This document shows, in pieces, positions 1-6,754 of a stretch of DNA of 64,000 nucleotides. The notes beneath the pieces are model-generated. The model saw only the letters and a list, made by a program, of their open reading frames with translations. It had not been told where the DNA came from and did no database searches. How positions within the stretch are numbered: the stretch's first letter is position 1; each line of letters begins with the position of its first letter. This DNA is from Microbacterium luticocti DSM 19459 (GTDB lineage Bacteria > Actinomycetota > Actinomycetes > Actinomycetales > Microbacteriaceae), in the NCBI RefSeq assembly GCF_000422405.1, contig NZ_KE383824.1:29342-93341 (forward strand), given 5' to 3'. A program made the translations under genes and the position numbers.

Positions 1-177
1 TGCGGCCAGGCGCCACTCTGCCGGGGTGCGGTTCGGCACCACTGTGCCGGCGTGTCGAACGCCTCTCCCGCCACACGGCATCAGCGAACGCGTCTCCCGC
101 GACACGGCATCACCACTGCGGCGCTCTGCGGCCCGGCACCACTGCGCCGTCCGCCCCGTCCGCACCGTCCGCGGTCG
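1..177. repeat. GC-rich repetitive intergenic stretch with a 29-bp tandem duplication
   Basis: No credible gene is seen here. Positions 56-84 and 85-113 are a direct tandem duplication of 29 bp that differs at about three places; each copy starts CGAACG and ends ACGGCATCA plus one base. Positions 34-49 form a perfect small hairpin (CGGCAC, 4-nt loop CACT, GTGCCG), and related CGGCACCACTG words recur near 135. The stretch lies 3' of the minus-strand gene that ends at 178, so the hairpin could act as a terminator. Open frames here are arginine- and proline-rich and look like GC artefacts. Confidence 0.5.
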
Positions 178-816
178 TCAGCTGAGCGCGTCCATACGCC
201 ACAGCGCCGCGCACGCCGACAGGTCGTTCGCGAACGTCGACAGCCGCAGCGCACGCCGGGTGAACGCCGTGGCCCGTTCGGGCTCGGTGCGCTCGTAGTC
301 GTCGGCGAGGTGGGTGGCGCCCGACGCCTGCACCCGGCAGAAGGATGCCGCGCGCTCGAGCGCCACCGCGAAGTCGCCCTCGAACACACCGCGCAGGATG
401 CGATCGGCCAACGCGACGAGCTCGTCGGGACCGGCCGGCACGGGTGCACCGGCGATGACGGGGTCGGCCGAGGTGATCTCGACACGGCCGCGTTCGTAGA
501 CCAGCGCCGCGGTGGCGGGGTCGTCGTGCACCATCAGCTGCAGCAGATACAACCGCCACAGCGCGCCGGGCAGCGAGTGCGCGGTCGCCTGCGACCACAA
601 CTCGGCGATGTCGTCGATGCCGTGGTCTCGGGTGAACTCCACGAGGCGGTCGACGGTCGCGGCGTCCGGGTCCGCCCGCACCCGCGACAGCAACGCCGCG
701 GCGGTGGCGTGGGCCGCCCGCGCGGCCTCGGCCGGGTCGTGCGCGCCGAACAGCCGCTCCATCTGCTCGGATGATCGGCGCACCGGCTTGTGGTACTCCC
801 TGCCCGCGTCGTTCAC
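178..816 (-). CDS. conserved hypothetical protein, about 212 aa
   Basis: The function is not recognised. The protein is soluble, alanine-rich and mostly helical, with no signal peptide or membrane segment. It has a recognisable actinobacterial pattern: an N-terminal HKPVRRS-type start, then helices around FTRDHGIDDIAELWS and LPGALWRLYLLQLMV, and an acidic C-terminal half. From memory, relatives in Microbacteriaceae are sometimes labelled RNA polymerase subunit beta, but nothing here resembles RNA polymerase, so that name should not be copied. The GTG start at 816 was chosen because a TAGCCT box (824-829, minus strand) sits 7 nt upstream, fitting a leaderless transcript. A start at the internal Met of MERLFGAH is the alternative. 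Confidence 0.7.
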   Translation of the reverse strand: MNDAGREYHKPVRRSSEQMERLFGAHDPAEAARAAHATAAALLSRVRADPDAATVDRLVEFTRDHGIDDIAELWSQATAHSLPGALWRLYLLQLMVHDDPATAALVYERGRVEITSADPVIAGAPVPAGPDELVALADRILRGVFEGDFAVALERAASFCRVQASGATHLADDYERTEPERATAFTRRALRLSTFANDLSACAALWRMDALS

Positions 817-857
817 CCGGTCAAGGCTACCCGCAGCCCACGATCGGCCGGTGCTGT

Positions 858-1267
858 TCAGGCTGTGGCGTTGATACGCACCATGTTGCCGGCCGGGTCG
901 CGGAACGCGCAGTCCCGCGGTCCCCACGGCTGGTCCATCGGCTCCTGCAGCACCTCGGCACCGCTGGAGCGCACCTTCTCGAACAGTGCGTCGAGGTCGT
1001 CGGTGGCGAACACGATCGGCCCGGGGCCCGAGCCCTTGGCGATGAGGCGATGCAGCGCCTCGGCGTCCTCGGGCGAGCGGCCGGCGCCGGGCGCCGAGAG
1101 CACGAGCACGATGCCGGGCTGCGAGGGCGCGCCCAGGCTCAGCCACCGCCAGCCGTTGCCCGACACGTCGTTGAGCACCTGAAGCCCGAGCGCGTCGCGG
1201 TAAAGCCGAGTGCGGCGTCGACGTCGTCGACGGTGAGCGGGAAGTATCCGAATCTGATCTCTGTCAT
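858..1267 (-). pseudogene. VOC/glyoxalase-family protein, interrupted by a -1 frameshift
   Basis: Two reading frames together encode one small VOC (glyoxalase/bleomycin-resistance fold) protein. The first begins at ATG 1267 and reads MTEIRFGYFPLTVDDVDAAL. The second carries the rest, from LQVLNDVSGNGWRWLSL to FRDPAGNMVRINATA, where the FRDPAGN motif is typical of the fold. The join is at 1202-1204, where AAA stands where four A would restore the frame (Gly-Phe-Tyr). The total length of 410 nt is not a multiple of three. The neighbour is an AraC regulator, a common pairing. The gene is either inactivated or the sequence has a single-base error in the homopolymer. The catalytic role is unknown; dioxygenase, lyase and antibiotic-binding members share this fold. 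Confidence 0.75.
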
Positions 1268-1339
1268 GGCCTCGACGCTACGCACCCGCATCCGCCGGTG
1301 CTTCTCCGATCCTGCTCGATCGTCACACGTACCGGATCG

Positions 1340-1747
1340 TCAGACGTACCGGGTGGGGCGGGTCAGCAGCCGCGCGATACACGCCGGCATCGCCTCGTCG
1401 ACCTCGTGCGGCCGAGCCCGGTAGGCGCTGGGCGTCTCGCCCACGATCTCGGTGAACGTCGAGCTGAACGAGCCGAGGGATGTCGCACCCACCGCGGTGC
1501 AGGCATCCGTCACCGTCGTACCCGCGCGCAGCAGTGCCATCGCCCGTTCGATGCGGCGGGTCATCAGGTAGGCGTACGGGGTCTCGCCGTAGGCGGCCTT
1601 GAACTCGCGCGAGAAGTGCGCCGGCGACATGAACGCCTTCGCGGCCATGGTGGGCACATCCAGCGGCTGCGCGTAGGCGCGGTCCATCAGGTCACGCGCG
1701 CGACGCAGGTGCGCGAGGGTCTGCGGCGAGGCGGGGGTGGATGCCAC
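1340..1747 (-). CDS. AraC-family transcriptional regulator, DNA-binding domain only
   Basis: This 135-aa protein is essentially just the double helix-turn-helix AraC domain. It has a first HTH around LDVPTMAAKAFMSPAHFSRE, the linker YGETPYAYLMTRRIERAM, and a second HTH around TTVTDACTAVGATSLGSFSS ending with the conserved GETPSAYR. It has no ligand-binding domain, so it may be constitutively competent or respond through another partner. It lies just upstream of the frameshifted VOC gene and may control it. The start is GTG at 1747 with a TAGCCT box (1754-1759, minus strand) exactly 6 nt upstream, which indicates a leaderless mRNA. The promoter is back to back with that of the SDR fusion gene on the plus strand. 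Confidence 0.88.
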   Translation of the reverse strand: MASTPASPQTLAHLRRARDLMDRAYAQPLDVPTMAAKAFMSPAHFSREFKAAYGETPYAYLMTRRIERAMALLRAGTTVTDACTAVGATSLGSFSSTFTEIVGETPSAYRARPHEVDEAMPACIARLLTRPTRYV

Positions 1748-1753
1748 GACCCG

Positions 1754-1776
1754 AGGCTACCCGACCGCAGTACCCT
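1754..1776. promoter_or_regulatory. Divergent leaderless promoters for the AraC gene and the SDR fusion gene
   Basis: Two -10-type boxes face apart within 23 bp. On the minus strand TAGCCT (1754-1759) is 6 nt from GTG 1747. On the plus strand TACCCT (1771-1776) is 6 nt from ATG 1783. Neither gene has a Shine-Dalgarno sequence. Each gene's upstream promoter DNA overlaps the other's start, so the two genes are probably co-regulated. Confidence 0.6.
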
Positions 1777-1782
1777 CGGATC

Positions 1783-2997
1783 ATGGCGCAGCGCATCGCG
1801 ATCGCCGGCGGCACGGGCACCGTCGGGCGGCTGGTCGTCGAGATCGCCCGTGCGCACGGGCACGATGCCGTGGTGATCTCGCGGTCGACCGGCGTCGACC
1901 TGGTGAGCGGCGACGGACTGGACACGGTGCTGGCGGGCGTCGACACGGTGATCGACGTGAGCAACACGAGCTCGATGTCGGCCACGGCATCCGTGCGCCA
2001 CTTCGAGACCACGACGCGCACACTGCTCGACGCCGAGACCCGCGTGGGGGTGCGCCACCACATCGTGCTGTCGATCGTGGGGATCGACGACGAGAAGGGG
2101 TACGGCTACTACCAGGGCAAGCGCGCGCAGGAGCGCGCGGTCGCGGCGGGCCGCGTGGCGTACACGATCCTGCGGGCGACGCAGTTCCACGAGTTCGCGC
2201 AGCAGATGTTCGAGCGCATGAAGTTCGGGCCGTTCGTGCTGGTGCCGACGATGCGGTCGCAGCCGATCGCCGCCCGCGAGGTGGCGGCACGGCTCGTCGA
2301 ACTCGCCGAGGGCGCGCCCGCCGGCCGGGTCACCGACATCGCCGGTCCGCGGGTGGAGCGGATGGCCGAGCTGGCCCGCCGCTACGGCCGGGCGGCGGGG
2401 CTGCCGGGCCGGGTGGTCGAACTGTCGCTGCCCGGCGCGCCGGGCCGTCAGATGCGCGATGGGAGCCTGCTGGCCGGCACCGCCGCCGAGGTGCGCGGCC
2501 CGTCGTACGCCCAGTGGCTCGTCGAACAGACCGGCTCGGACGGCGAGGTGAAGGCCCCGCGCGGCGTCGGCATCGGCGGCATCCCGATCGTGCGCGGGCC
2601 GCTGCCCACGCCGCCGGAGCCGTCGCTGTCGAACGCCCGCGAGCTGGTCGCGCAGCTGCGCACGGCGGGCATGCCGATCGCGCTCACCGTCACCGGCGTC
2701 GAGCGCCCGCTGCCGGCGGCGATCGACGAGGCGGCGTTCCGCGCCCTGCAAGAGGCGGTCGCGCTGGTGCTCACCCACACACGCGGGGCGGATGCCACGG
2801 CCACGGTGCGCTATCTGGTGCACGCCGTCGAGGTCGAGGTGGCGCACGGCCCCGGCCGGCGTACCTCGTCGGCCGATCAGTCCGCCGAGCTGAGACGCTC
2901 ACGCACCGAGGTGCGTCGTCTGGGCGGCGTCGTCTCGTCCGAGACCACCGCCGACGGCGGGCTGCGCATCGTCGCGGCGATCCCGACCCCGCAGTGA
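1783..2997 (+). CDS. NAD(P)-binding atypical SDR fused to a degenerate histidine-kinase-like ATPase domain
   Basis: Residues 1 to about 260 form an NmrA-like atypical short-chain dehydrogenase: glycine motif GGTGTVG at 9-15, then SIVGID and YYQGKRAQE, ending near SYAQWL. Residues from about 265 to 404 look like the C-terminal half of a NarL-type sensor kinase. They contain ELVAQLRTAGMPIALTVTGV, LPAAIDEAAFRALQEAV, VRYLVHAVEVEVAHG and RRLGGVVSSETTADGGLRI. In that family the N-box is EALTN; here it is EAVAL at about 324-328, so the Mg/ATP-binding Asn is missing, and the DxGxG and GxG lid motifs are also lost. ATP binding is therefore unlikely. The start at ATG 1783 follows a TACCCT box by 6 nt (leaderless). 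What is sensed or reduced is unknown; a redox- or dinucleotide-sensing role is inference only. Confidence 0.8.
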   Translation: MAQRIAIAGGTGTVGRLVVEIARAHGHDAVVISRSTGVDLVSGDGLDTVLAGVDTVIDVSNTSSMSATASVRHFETTTRTLLDAETRVGVRHHIVLSIVGIDDEKGYGYYQGKRAQERAVAAGRVAYTILRATQFHEFAQQMFERMKFGPFVLVPTMRSQPIAAREVAARLVELAEGAPAGRVTDIAGPRVERMAELARRYGRAAGLPGRVVELSLPGAPGRQMRDGSLLAGTAAEVRGPSYAQWLVEQTGSDGEVKAPRGVGIGGIPIVRGPLPTPPEPSLSNARELVAQLRTAGMPIALTVTGVERPLPAAIDEAAFRALQEAVALVLTHTRGADATATVRYLVHAVEVEVAHGPGRRTSSADQSAELRRSRTEVRRLGGVVSSETTADGGLRIVAAIPTPQ

Positions 2998-3081
2998 CAC
3001 CGCGGGACGAGGTCCGGTCGACATCGGTGAGTGGTTTAGACTGCCGACAGGTGCCGCAGGTCGTGTGCGGCACACCTGCGA

Positions 3082-3156
3082 GCCCCCGTAGCTCAGAGGC
3101 AGAGCAACCGGCTTTTAACCGGTGGGTCGAGATATCGTAATTCTCCGGGGGCACCA
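3082..3156 (+). tRNA. tRNA-Lys(UUU) with an unusual T-loop
   Basis: The acceptor stem GCCCCCG pairs with CGGGGGC, followed by discriminator A and an encoded CCA. The D-arm GCTC/GAGC has a short loop with G18 and G19. The anticodon stem ACCGG/CCGGT closes the loop CTTTTAA, giving anticodon TTT (Lys). The T-arm is odd: the stem is GAGAT/TTCTC with its last pair T-T, and the loop is ATCGTAA instead of TTCRANY, so U54 and A58 are replaced by A and U. The molecule is otherwise intact. Confidence 0.85.
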
Positions 3157-3225
3157 TACGTCCGGTCTACCCGTCACCTCCGACATGCGCACGGGCCGGC
3201 GCCACGCCACGCCAGAAGGGCCCAC

Positions 3226-3567
3226 ATGTTCACGCTCACCGACGACACCTGCGTCATCGTGAAGGCCATCGCCGCGCAGACCGACGGGGGGCGCGAGCAC
3301 GGCGGGCTGCGTATCAGCGACGGCGCGGACCGGGGCGCCGACTACGCGCTGGAGCCGGCCGGCGGGCCGCAGCAGGGCGACGTCGTCGTCGAGCAGTCCG
3401 GCGCACGGGTGTTCTTGGCCGCCGACGTGGCGCCGCTGCTGGGCGACACCGTGCTCGAGGCCACCGTGAACCACGAGGGCGTCGTCGACTTCTCGTTCGG
3501 CAGCAGCACGCCCCCGCAGGGGATGACCGAGGTGCGCAGCACCGGCGAGCACCGCTACACGCACTGA
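3226..3567 (+). CDS. HesB/IscA-like small protein lacking the Fe-S cysteine ligands
   Basis: This 113-aa protein follows the IscA/HesB beta-rich pattern: GLRISDGAD, DYALEPAGGPQQGDVVVEQSG, ARVFLAADVAPLLGDTVLEA and GVVDFSFGS. True A-type carriers bind iron or Fe-S through a Cys...Cys-X-Cys set. This protein has a single Cys at residue 9 and none near the C-terminus, so it probably does not carry clusters. Such Cys-poor versions are common in Actinobacteria and their role is unclear. The start at ATG 3226 is supported by AGAAGGG at 3214-3220. It stands alone after tRNA-Lys and before a terminator hairpin at 3603-3629. Confidence 0.75.
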   Translation: MFTLTDDTCVIVKAIAAQTDGGREHGGLRISDGADRGADYALEPAGGPQQGDVVVEQSGARVFLAADVAPLLGDTVLEATVNHEGVVDFSFGSSTPPQGMTEVRSTGEHRYTH

Positions 3568-3602
3568 GCGGCACTCACGCAGAATGCGCGGCCGGCGCCG
3601 AA

Positions 3603-3629
3603 CCCTGACAAGACCCGCACGGGTCAGGG
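3603..3629 (+). terminator. Hairpin terminator after the HesB-like gene
   Basis: CCCTGAC (3603-3609) pairs with GTCAGGG (3623-3629) around a 13-nt loop, 36 nt after the stop codon. There is no clear T-tract, as is usual for high-GC Actinobacteria. Confidence 0.45.
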
Positions 3630-3639
3630 CATTCAGCAG

Positions 3640-3882
3640 TCACTCCGGCGCGGTCACGCGGATGCCGAGTTCATGGGCGGCAGCCGCCTCTTCCAGCTCG
3701 CCGGCCACCTGCTGCGCTCAGATCCCGGCGCGGGTGGCGAAGTTGCGCAGTGCGTGATCGCGCAGTGCCGTGTCACCCGCGAGCTCGGCGGCCGCGGCGA
3801 CCTGCAGGGGCAGCGTGCGCGTGACGACCCCGGCACGTCGCAGATCGTCCGCCGCGACGTGTTCAGGTCCGGCTCCGCGGGT
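3640..3882 (-). pseudogene. Possible gene remnant in the same frame as the upstream nicotinamidase gene
   Basis: After the TGA of the nicotinamidase-like gene the same frame stays readable for 54 codons (GVVTRTLPLQVAAAAELAGD, then LRDHALRNFATRAGI). It meets one TGA at 3718-3720, then reads another 25 codons (AQQVAGELEEAA...HELGIRVTAPE) to a TGA at 3640. Both pieces have normal high-GC codon use. TCA to TGA would be a one-base change joining them. The family is not recognised, and no convincing start codon or Shine-Dalgarno was found. It may be decayed or simply GC-biased noncoding DNA. Confidence 0.3.
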
Positions 3883-3893
3883 TCAGCCCGCGG
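3875..3893 (-). terminator. Hairpin overlapping the stop codon of the nicotinamidase-like gene
   Basis: CCGCGGG (3875-3881) and CCCGCGG (3887-3893) are perfect inverted arms with a 5-nt loop; the gene's TGA (3883-3885) lies in the loop. This is a likely terminator or RNA 3'-end hairpin. Confidence 0.35.
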
Positions 3894-4461
3894 TCGCCAG
3901 CTCGGCGCCGGCGTGCGCGAGTTCGGCCAGGGCCGCCTGGCTCGAGTCGGCGGCGACGCCGGCGACCAGGTCGGTGAACACCCGCACGTGCCGGCCGTGC
4001 GAGATCGCATCGAGCGCCGAGGCGCGCACGCAATAGTCGGTGGCGATGCCGGTCACGTCGACGTCGACGATGCCGTGCTCGTCGAGCAGCTGCTCGACCG
4101 TCTCCCCTTCGTCGGTGACGCCTTCGAACAGCGAGTAGGCGGGCGTGCCCTGGCCCTTCTTCACATGATGGGTGACGGATGCCACATCCAGCCCCGGATC
4201 GTATTCGGCGCCGGCGGTACATGCCACGCAGTGCACCGGCCAGGTGTTCACGTAATCCGGTTCACCCGACGCGAAGTGCCCGCCGTTGTCGCTGTCGGGG
4301 TCGTGCCAGTCGCGGGACGCGACGATGATGTCGTAGTCGCCGGCGTGCGCGTGCAGCAGCCGCGTGATGCCCTCGGCGACGGCGTCCCCGCCGTCGACCC
4401 CCAACGCCCCACCCTCGGTGAAGTCGTTCTGCACGTCGACGATGAACAGTGCGGTGCCCAT
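3883..4461 (-). CDS. pncA: Nicotinamidase/isochorismatase-family hydrolase
   Basis: Probably hydrolyses nicotinamide to nicotinate in NAD salvage. The 192-aa sequence has the cysteine hydrolase triad: Asp9 in LFIVDVQNDF, Lys101 or Lys102 in THHVKKGQG, and Cys144 in GIATDYCVRAS. The metal-binding set is Asp51 and His53 in SRDWHDP plus His62. The spacing and the WPVHCV motif fit true nicotinamidases better than general isochorismatases, though the substrate is inferred. The start at ATG 4461 is preceded by TACCCT (4468-4473, minus strand) with a 6-nt gap, so the mRNA is probably leaderless. It is transcribed alone, downstream of the MMPL gene on the same strand. Confidence 0.85.
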   Translation of the reverse strand: MGTALFIVDVQNDFTEGGALGVDGGDAVAEGITRLLHAHAGDYDIIVASRDWHDPDSDNGGHFASGEPDYVNTWPVHCVACTAGAEYDPGLDVASVTHHVKKGQGTPAYSLFEGVTDEGETVEQLLDEHGIVDVDVTGIATDYCVRASALDAISHGRHVRVFTDLVAGVAADSSQAALAELAHAGAELATAG

Positions 4462-4467
4462 GTATCG

Positions 4468-4473
4468 AGGGTA
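4468..4473 (-). promoter_or_regulatory. Leaderless -10 box of the nicotinamidase-like gene
   Basis: TACCCT on the minus strand lies exactly 6 nt from ATG 4461; no Shine-Dalgarno is present. Confidence 0.5.
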
Positions 4474-4479
4474 CGGCGA

Positions 4480-6702
4480 TCAGCGGCGCGACGGGGCGGC
4501 TTCCCCGCGCCGCCACAGCTTCGACGGCCACCAGATCGCGCGCCCGATGTCGTACGAGACGGCCGGCACGAGCAGCGAGCGCACCACGAAGGTGTCCAGC
4601 AGCACGCCGAACGCGACGATGAACGCGATCTGCGCGAGGAACAGGATCGGGATCACCCCGAGCGCCGCGAACGTCGCCGCCAGCACCAGTCCCGCCGAGG
4701 TGATGACCCCGCCGGTGGCGACCAGGCCCCGCCGGATGCCGGGCCGGGTGCCGTGCGCGAGCGACTCTTCGCGCACCCGCGTCATCAGGAAGATGTTGTA
4801 ATCCACCCCCAGCGCGACCAGGAACACGAACCCGTACAGCGGCACCGCCGGATCCGCCCCCGGAAAGTGGAACACATGGTCGAACACGAGCGCCGACACG
4901 CCCATCGCGGCGGCGAACGACACGATCACCGACCCGATCAGCAGCAGCGGGGCCACCACCGCGCGCAGCAGCAGCATGAGGATCACCAGGATCACCGCCA
5001 GCACGATCGGGATGATCAGCGTGCGGTCACGGATCGAGGTGTCGTTCGTGTCGATGTCGGTGGCGGTCACCCCGCCCACCCGCGCGTCGGGCGCGGAGTC
5101 GGCCAGGTCGGTGCGCAGGCCGCGCACGACCTGTTCGGCCCCCGCCGAATCGGCCGGGTCGGCGAGTGTGCCGATCAGCAGCACCTCCCCGTCCGACACG
5201 GTCGGGGTCGGCGCAGGGGTTCCGGGCGGGCCGGGCGCGCTGAACACCGGTTCGCCGTCGCTGAGCTTCACGGTCGCCTGTCCGGTGACCGAATCGGCGG
5301 ATGCCACGGCCAACGCCTGTATTCCGGTTGCGGCATCCATCGTCTTGACCGCACCGGTCAGCTCGTCCTGGGGCACGAGCACGTAGACCGGGCTGCCGCT
5401 GCCTGCGTCGAAATGCTCGCCGAGCACGTGCTGACCGTCGCGCGCCTCGGAGTGGCCCAGCACCAGGTCGCTCGAGGGCACGCCGTCGGCCTTCAGCTGC
5501 AGGATGCCGGTGCCGGCCGCCAGCAGCACCACCAGGCACACGATCCACACCGGCCGCGCCCGCCGGGCCACCAGCCGCGCCTGCCGCGGCCAGAATCCGG
5601 TCACCGGGGCGTCGACATCGTCCGAGATCATCGCGACCGGGTGCCGCGGGACGAACGGCCAGAACGCCACCCGGCCGAACAGCGCCAGCAGCGCGGGCAG
5701 AAAGGTGAGGGCGGCGAGCATGGCGAACGCGATGCCGATCGACGCGATCGGACCGAGCGCGCGGTTGGTGGCCAGGTCGCTGAGCAGCAGGCAGAGCAGA
5801 CCCGCGATGACGGTGCCGCCCGAGGCGAGGATGGGCTCGAACGCTCCGCGCCACGCCTGGAGCGTGGCATCCCACCGCCGGGCGCCGTCTGCCACCGCCT
5901 CACGGAAGCGTGCCACATACAGCAGCGCATAGTCGGTGGCGGCGCCGATCACCAGGATGAACAGGATGCCCTGCACCTGCCCGTTGAGCACGACCACCCC
6001 GGCCTTGGCGAGCCACCACACCACGAGCAGGGCGACGCACAGGGCGAAGGATGCCGTCGCCAGCACGAGCACGGGCAGCAGCGGTGACCGGTACACGACC
6101 ACGAGGATGAGGAACACCGCGATCAGCGCGACGCCCAGCAGCAGCCCGTCGATGCCGAGGAAGCCGTGCACGAGGTCGGCGGTGAACCCGGCGGGGCCGG
6201 TGATCCACGCGGTGGTGCCGGCCGGGAGATCGTCGTCGAGCGCGGTGCGCACCGCGGCGACCCCGTCCGTGAGCGCATCGGGGTCGATGGGCACGAACAG
6301 TTGCGCGGCCTGGCCGTCGTCCGAGGCGATCGGCGGCGAGACCTCGCCGTTGACCCCGTCGAGATCGCCGAGCCGGTCGGCGAGGCTGCGCAGCCCGGTC
6401 AGCTGATCGTCGGTGAGCGCCCCGTCCCCGGTGACCACGACGACGGCGGGGATGCTGTCGCTGCCGGTGAAGTCGGCCAGGCGTTTTTGCACCGCGGTGG
6501 AGGCGGCGGAGTCGGGGAGGTACGCCGAGTTGTCGTTGGTGGACACCTCGCTGACCTTGCCGAAGTAGGGGCCGCCGACCGCACCGCCGGCCAGCCACAC
6601 GAGCATCAGCAGCACCGGGATGCCGATGCGCAGCCACCGCGAGGGGCCCGCACCCGTGGGCCGCAGGGAACGTCGGGTGGGGGTGGACGGGCGCGAGGAC
6701 AT
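4480..6702 (-). CDS. MMPL/RND-family transporter
   Basis: A 740-aa integral membrane exporter of the MMPL branch of RND transporters. It has an N-terminal membrane anchor (IGIPVLLMLVWLAGGAVGG), a large extracytoplasmic loop, a block of membrane helices in the middle containing GAATDYALLYVARFRE, a second soluble loop, and a C-terminal block with the equivalent VALGVDYNIFLMTRVREE. The two D-Y motifs are the proton-relay signatures of the family. The substrate cannot be read from sequence; actinobacterial relatives export lipids, peptides or drugs. The start at ATG 6702 has a TAGGCT box 6 nt upstream that is buried inside a perfect palindrome (6703-6723), so the gene is probably repressed by a dimeric regulator, perhaps TetR-like, not encoded nearby. 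Confidence 0.88.
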   Translation of the reverse strand: MSSRPSTPTRRSLRPTGAGPSRWLRIGIPVLLMLVWLAGGAVGGPYFGKVSEVSTNDNSAYLPDSAASTAVQKRLADFTGSDSIPAVVVVTGDGALTDDQLTGLRSLADRLGDLDGVNGEVSPPIASDDGQAAQLFVPIDPDALTDGVAAVRTALDDDLPAGTTAWITGPAGFTADLVHGFLGIDGLLLGVALIAVFLILVVVYRSPLLPVLVLATASFALCVALLVVWWLAKAGVVVLNGQVQGILFILVIGAATDYALLYVARFREAVADGARRWDATLQAWRGAFEPILASGGTVIAGLLCLLLSDLATNRALGPIASIGIAFAMLAALTFLPALLALFGRVAFWPFVPRHPVAMISDDVDAPVTGFWPRQARLVARRARPVWIVCLVVLLAAGTGILQLKADGVPSSDLVLGHSEARDGQHVLGEHFDAGSGSPVYVLVPQDELTGAVKTMDAATGIQALAVASADSVTGQATVKLSDGEPVFSAPGPPGTPAPTPTVSDGEVLLIGTLADPADSAGAEQVVRGLRTDLADSAPDARVGGVTATDIDTNDTSIRDRTLIIPIVLAVILVILMLLLRAVVAPLLLIGSVIVSFAAAMGVSALVFDHVFHFPGADPAVPLYGFVFLVALGVDYNIFLMTRVREESLAHGTRPGIRRGLVATGGVITSAGLVLAATFAALGVIPILFLAQIAFIVAFGVLLDTFVVRSLLVPAVSYDIGRAIWWPSKLWRRGEAAPSRR

Positions 6703-6723
6703 ATCGCTAGCCTATCTAGCGAT
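6703..6723. promoter_or_regulatory. Palindromic operator over the MMPL promoter
   Basis: ATCGCTAG (6703-6710) and CTAGCGAT (6716-6723) are perfect 8-bp arms with a 5-bp centre. The minus-strand -10 box TAGGCT (6709-6714) lies inside the palindrome and is 6 nt from the MMPL ATG, with a possible -35 TTGGCG at 6733-6738 (18-bp spacer). A bound dimer would cover the -10 and the transcription start. Confidence 0.6.
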
Positions 6724-6754
6724 GTGCCCGGGCGCCAACGCCTAGGCTGTCAGG

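Noticed and set aside
3673..6087. Very long plus-strand open frame (804 codons) opposite the MMPL gene
   Set aside because: It is the antisense shadow of the MMPL and nicotinamidase genes: His/Arg/Gln/Gly-rich with no domain, and the opposite strand has clear family motifs.
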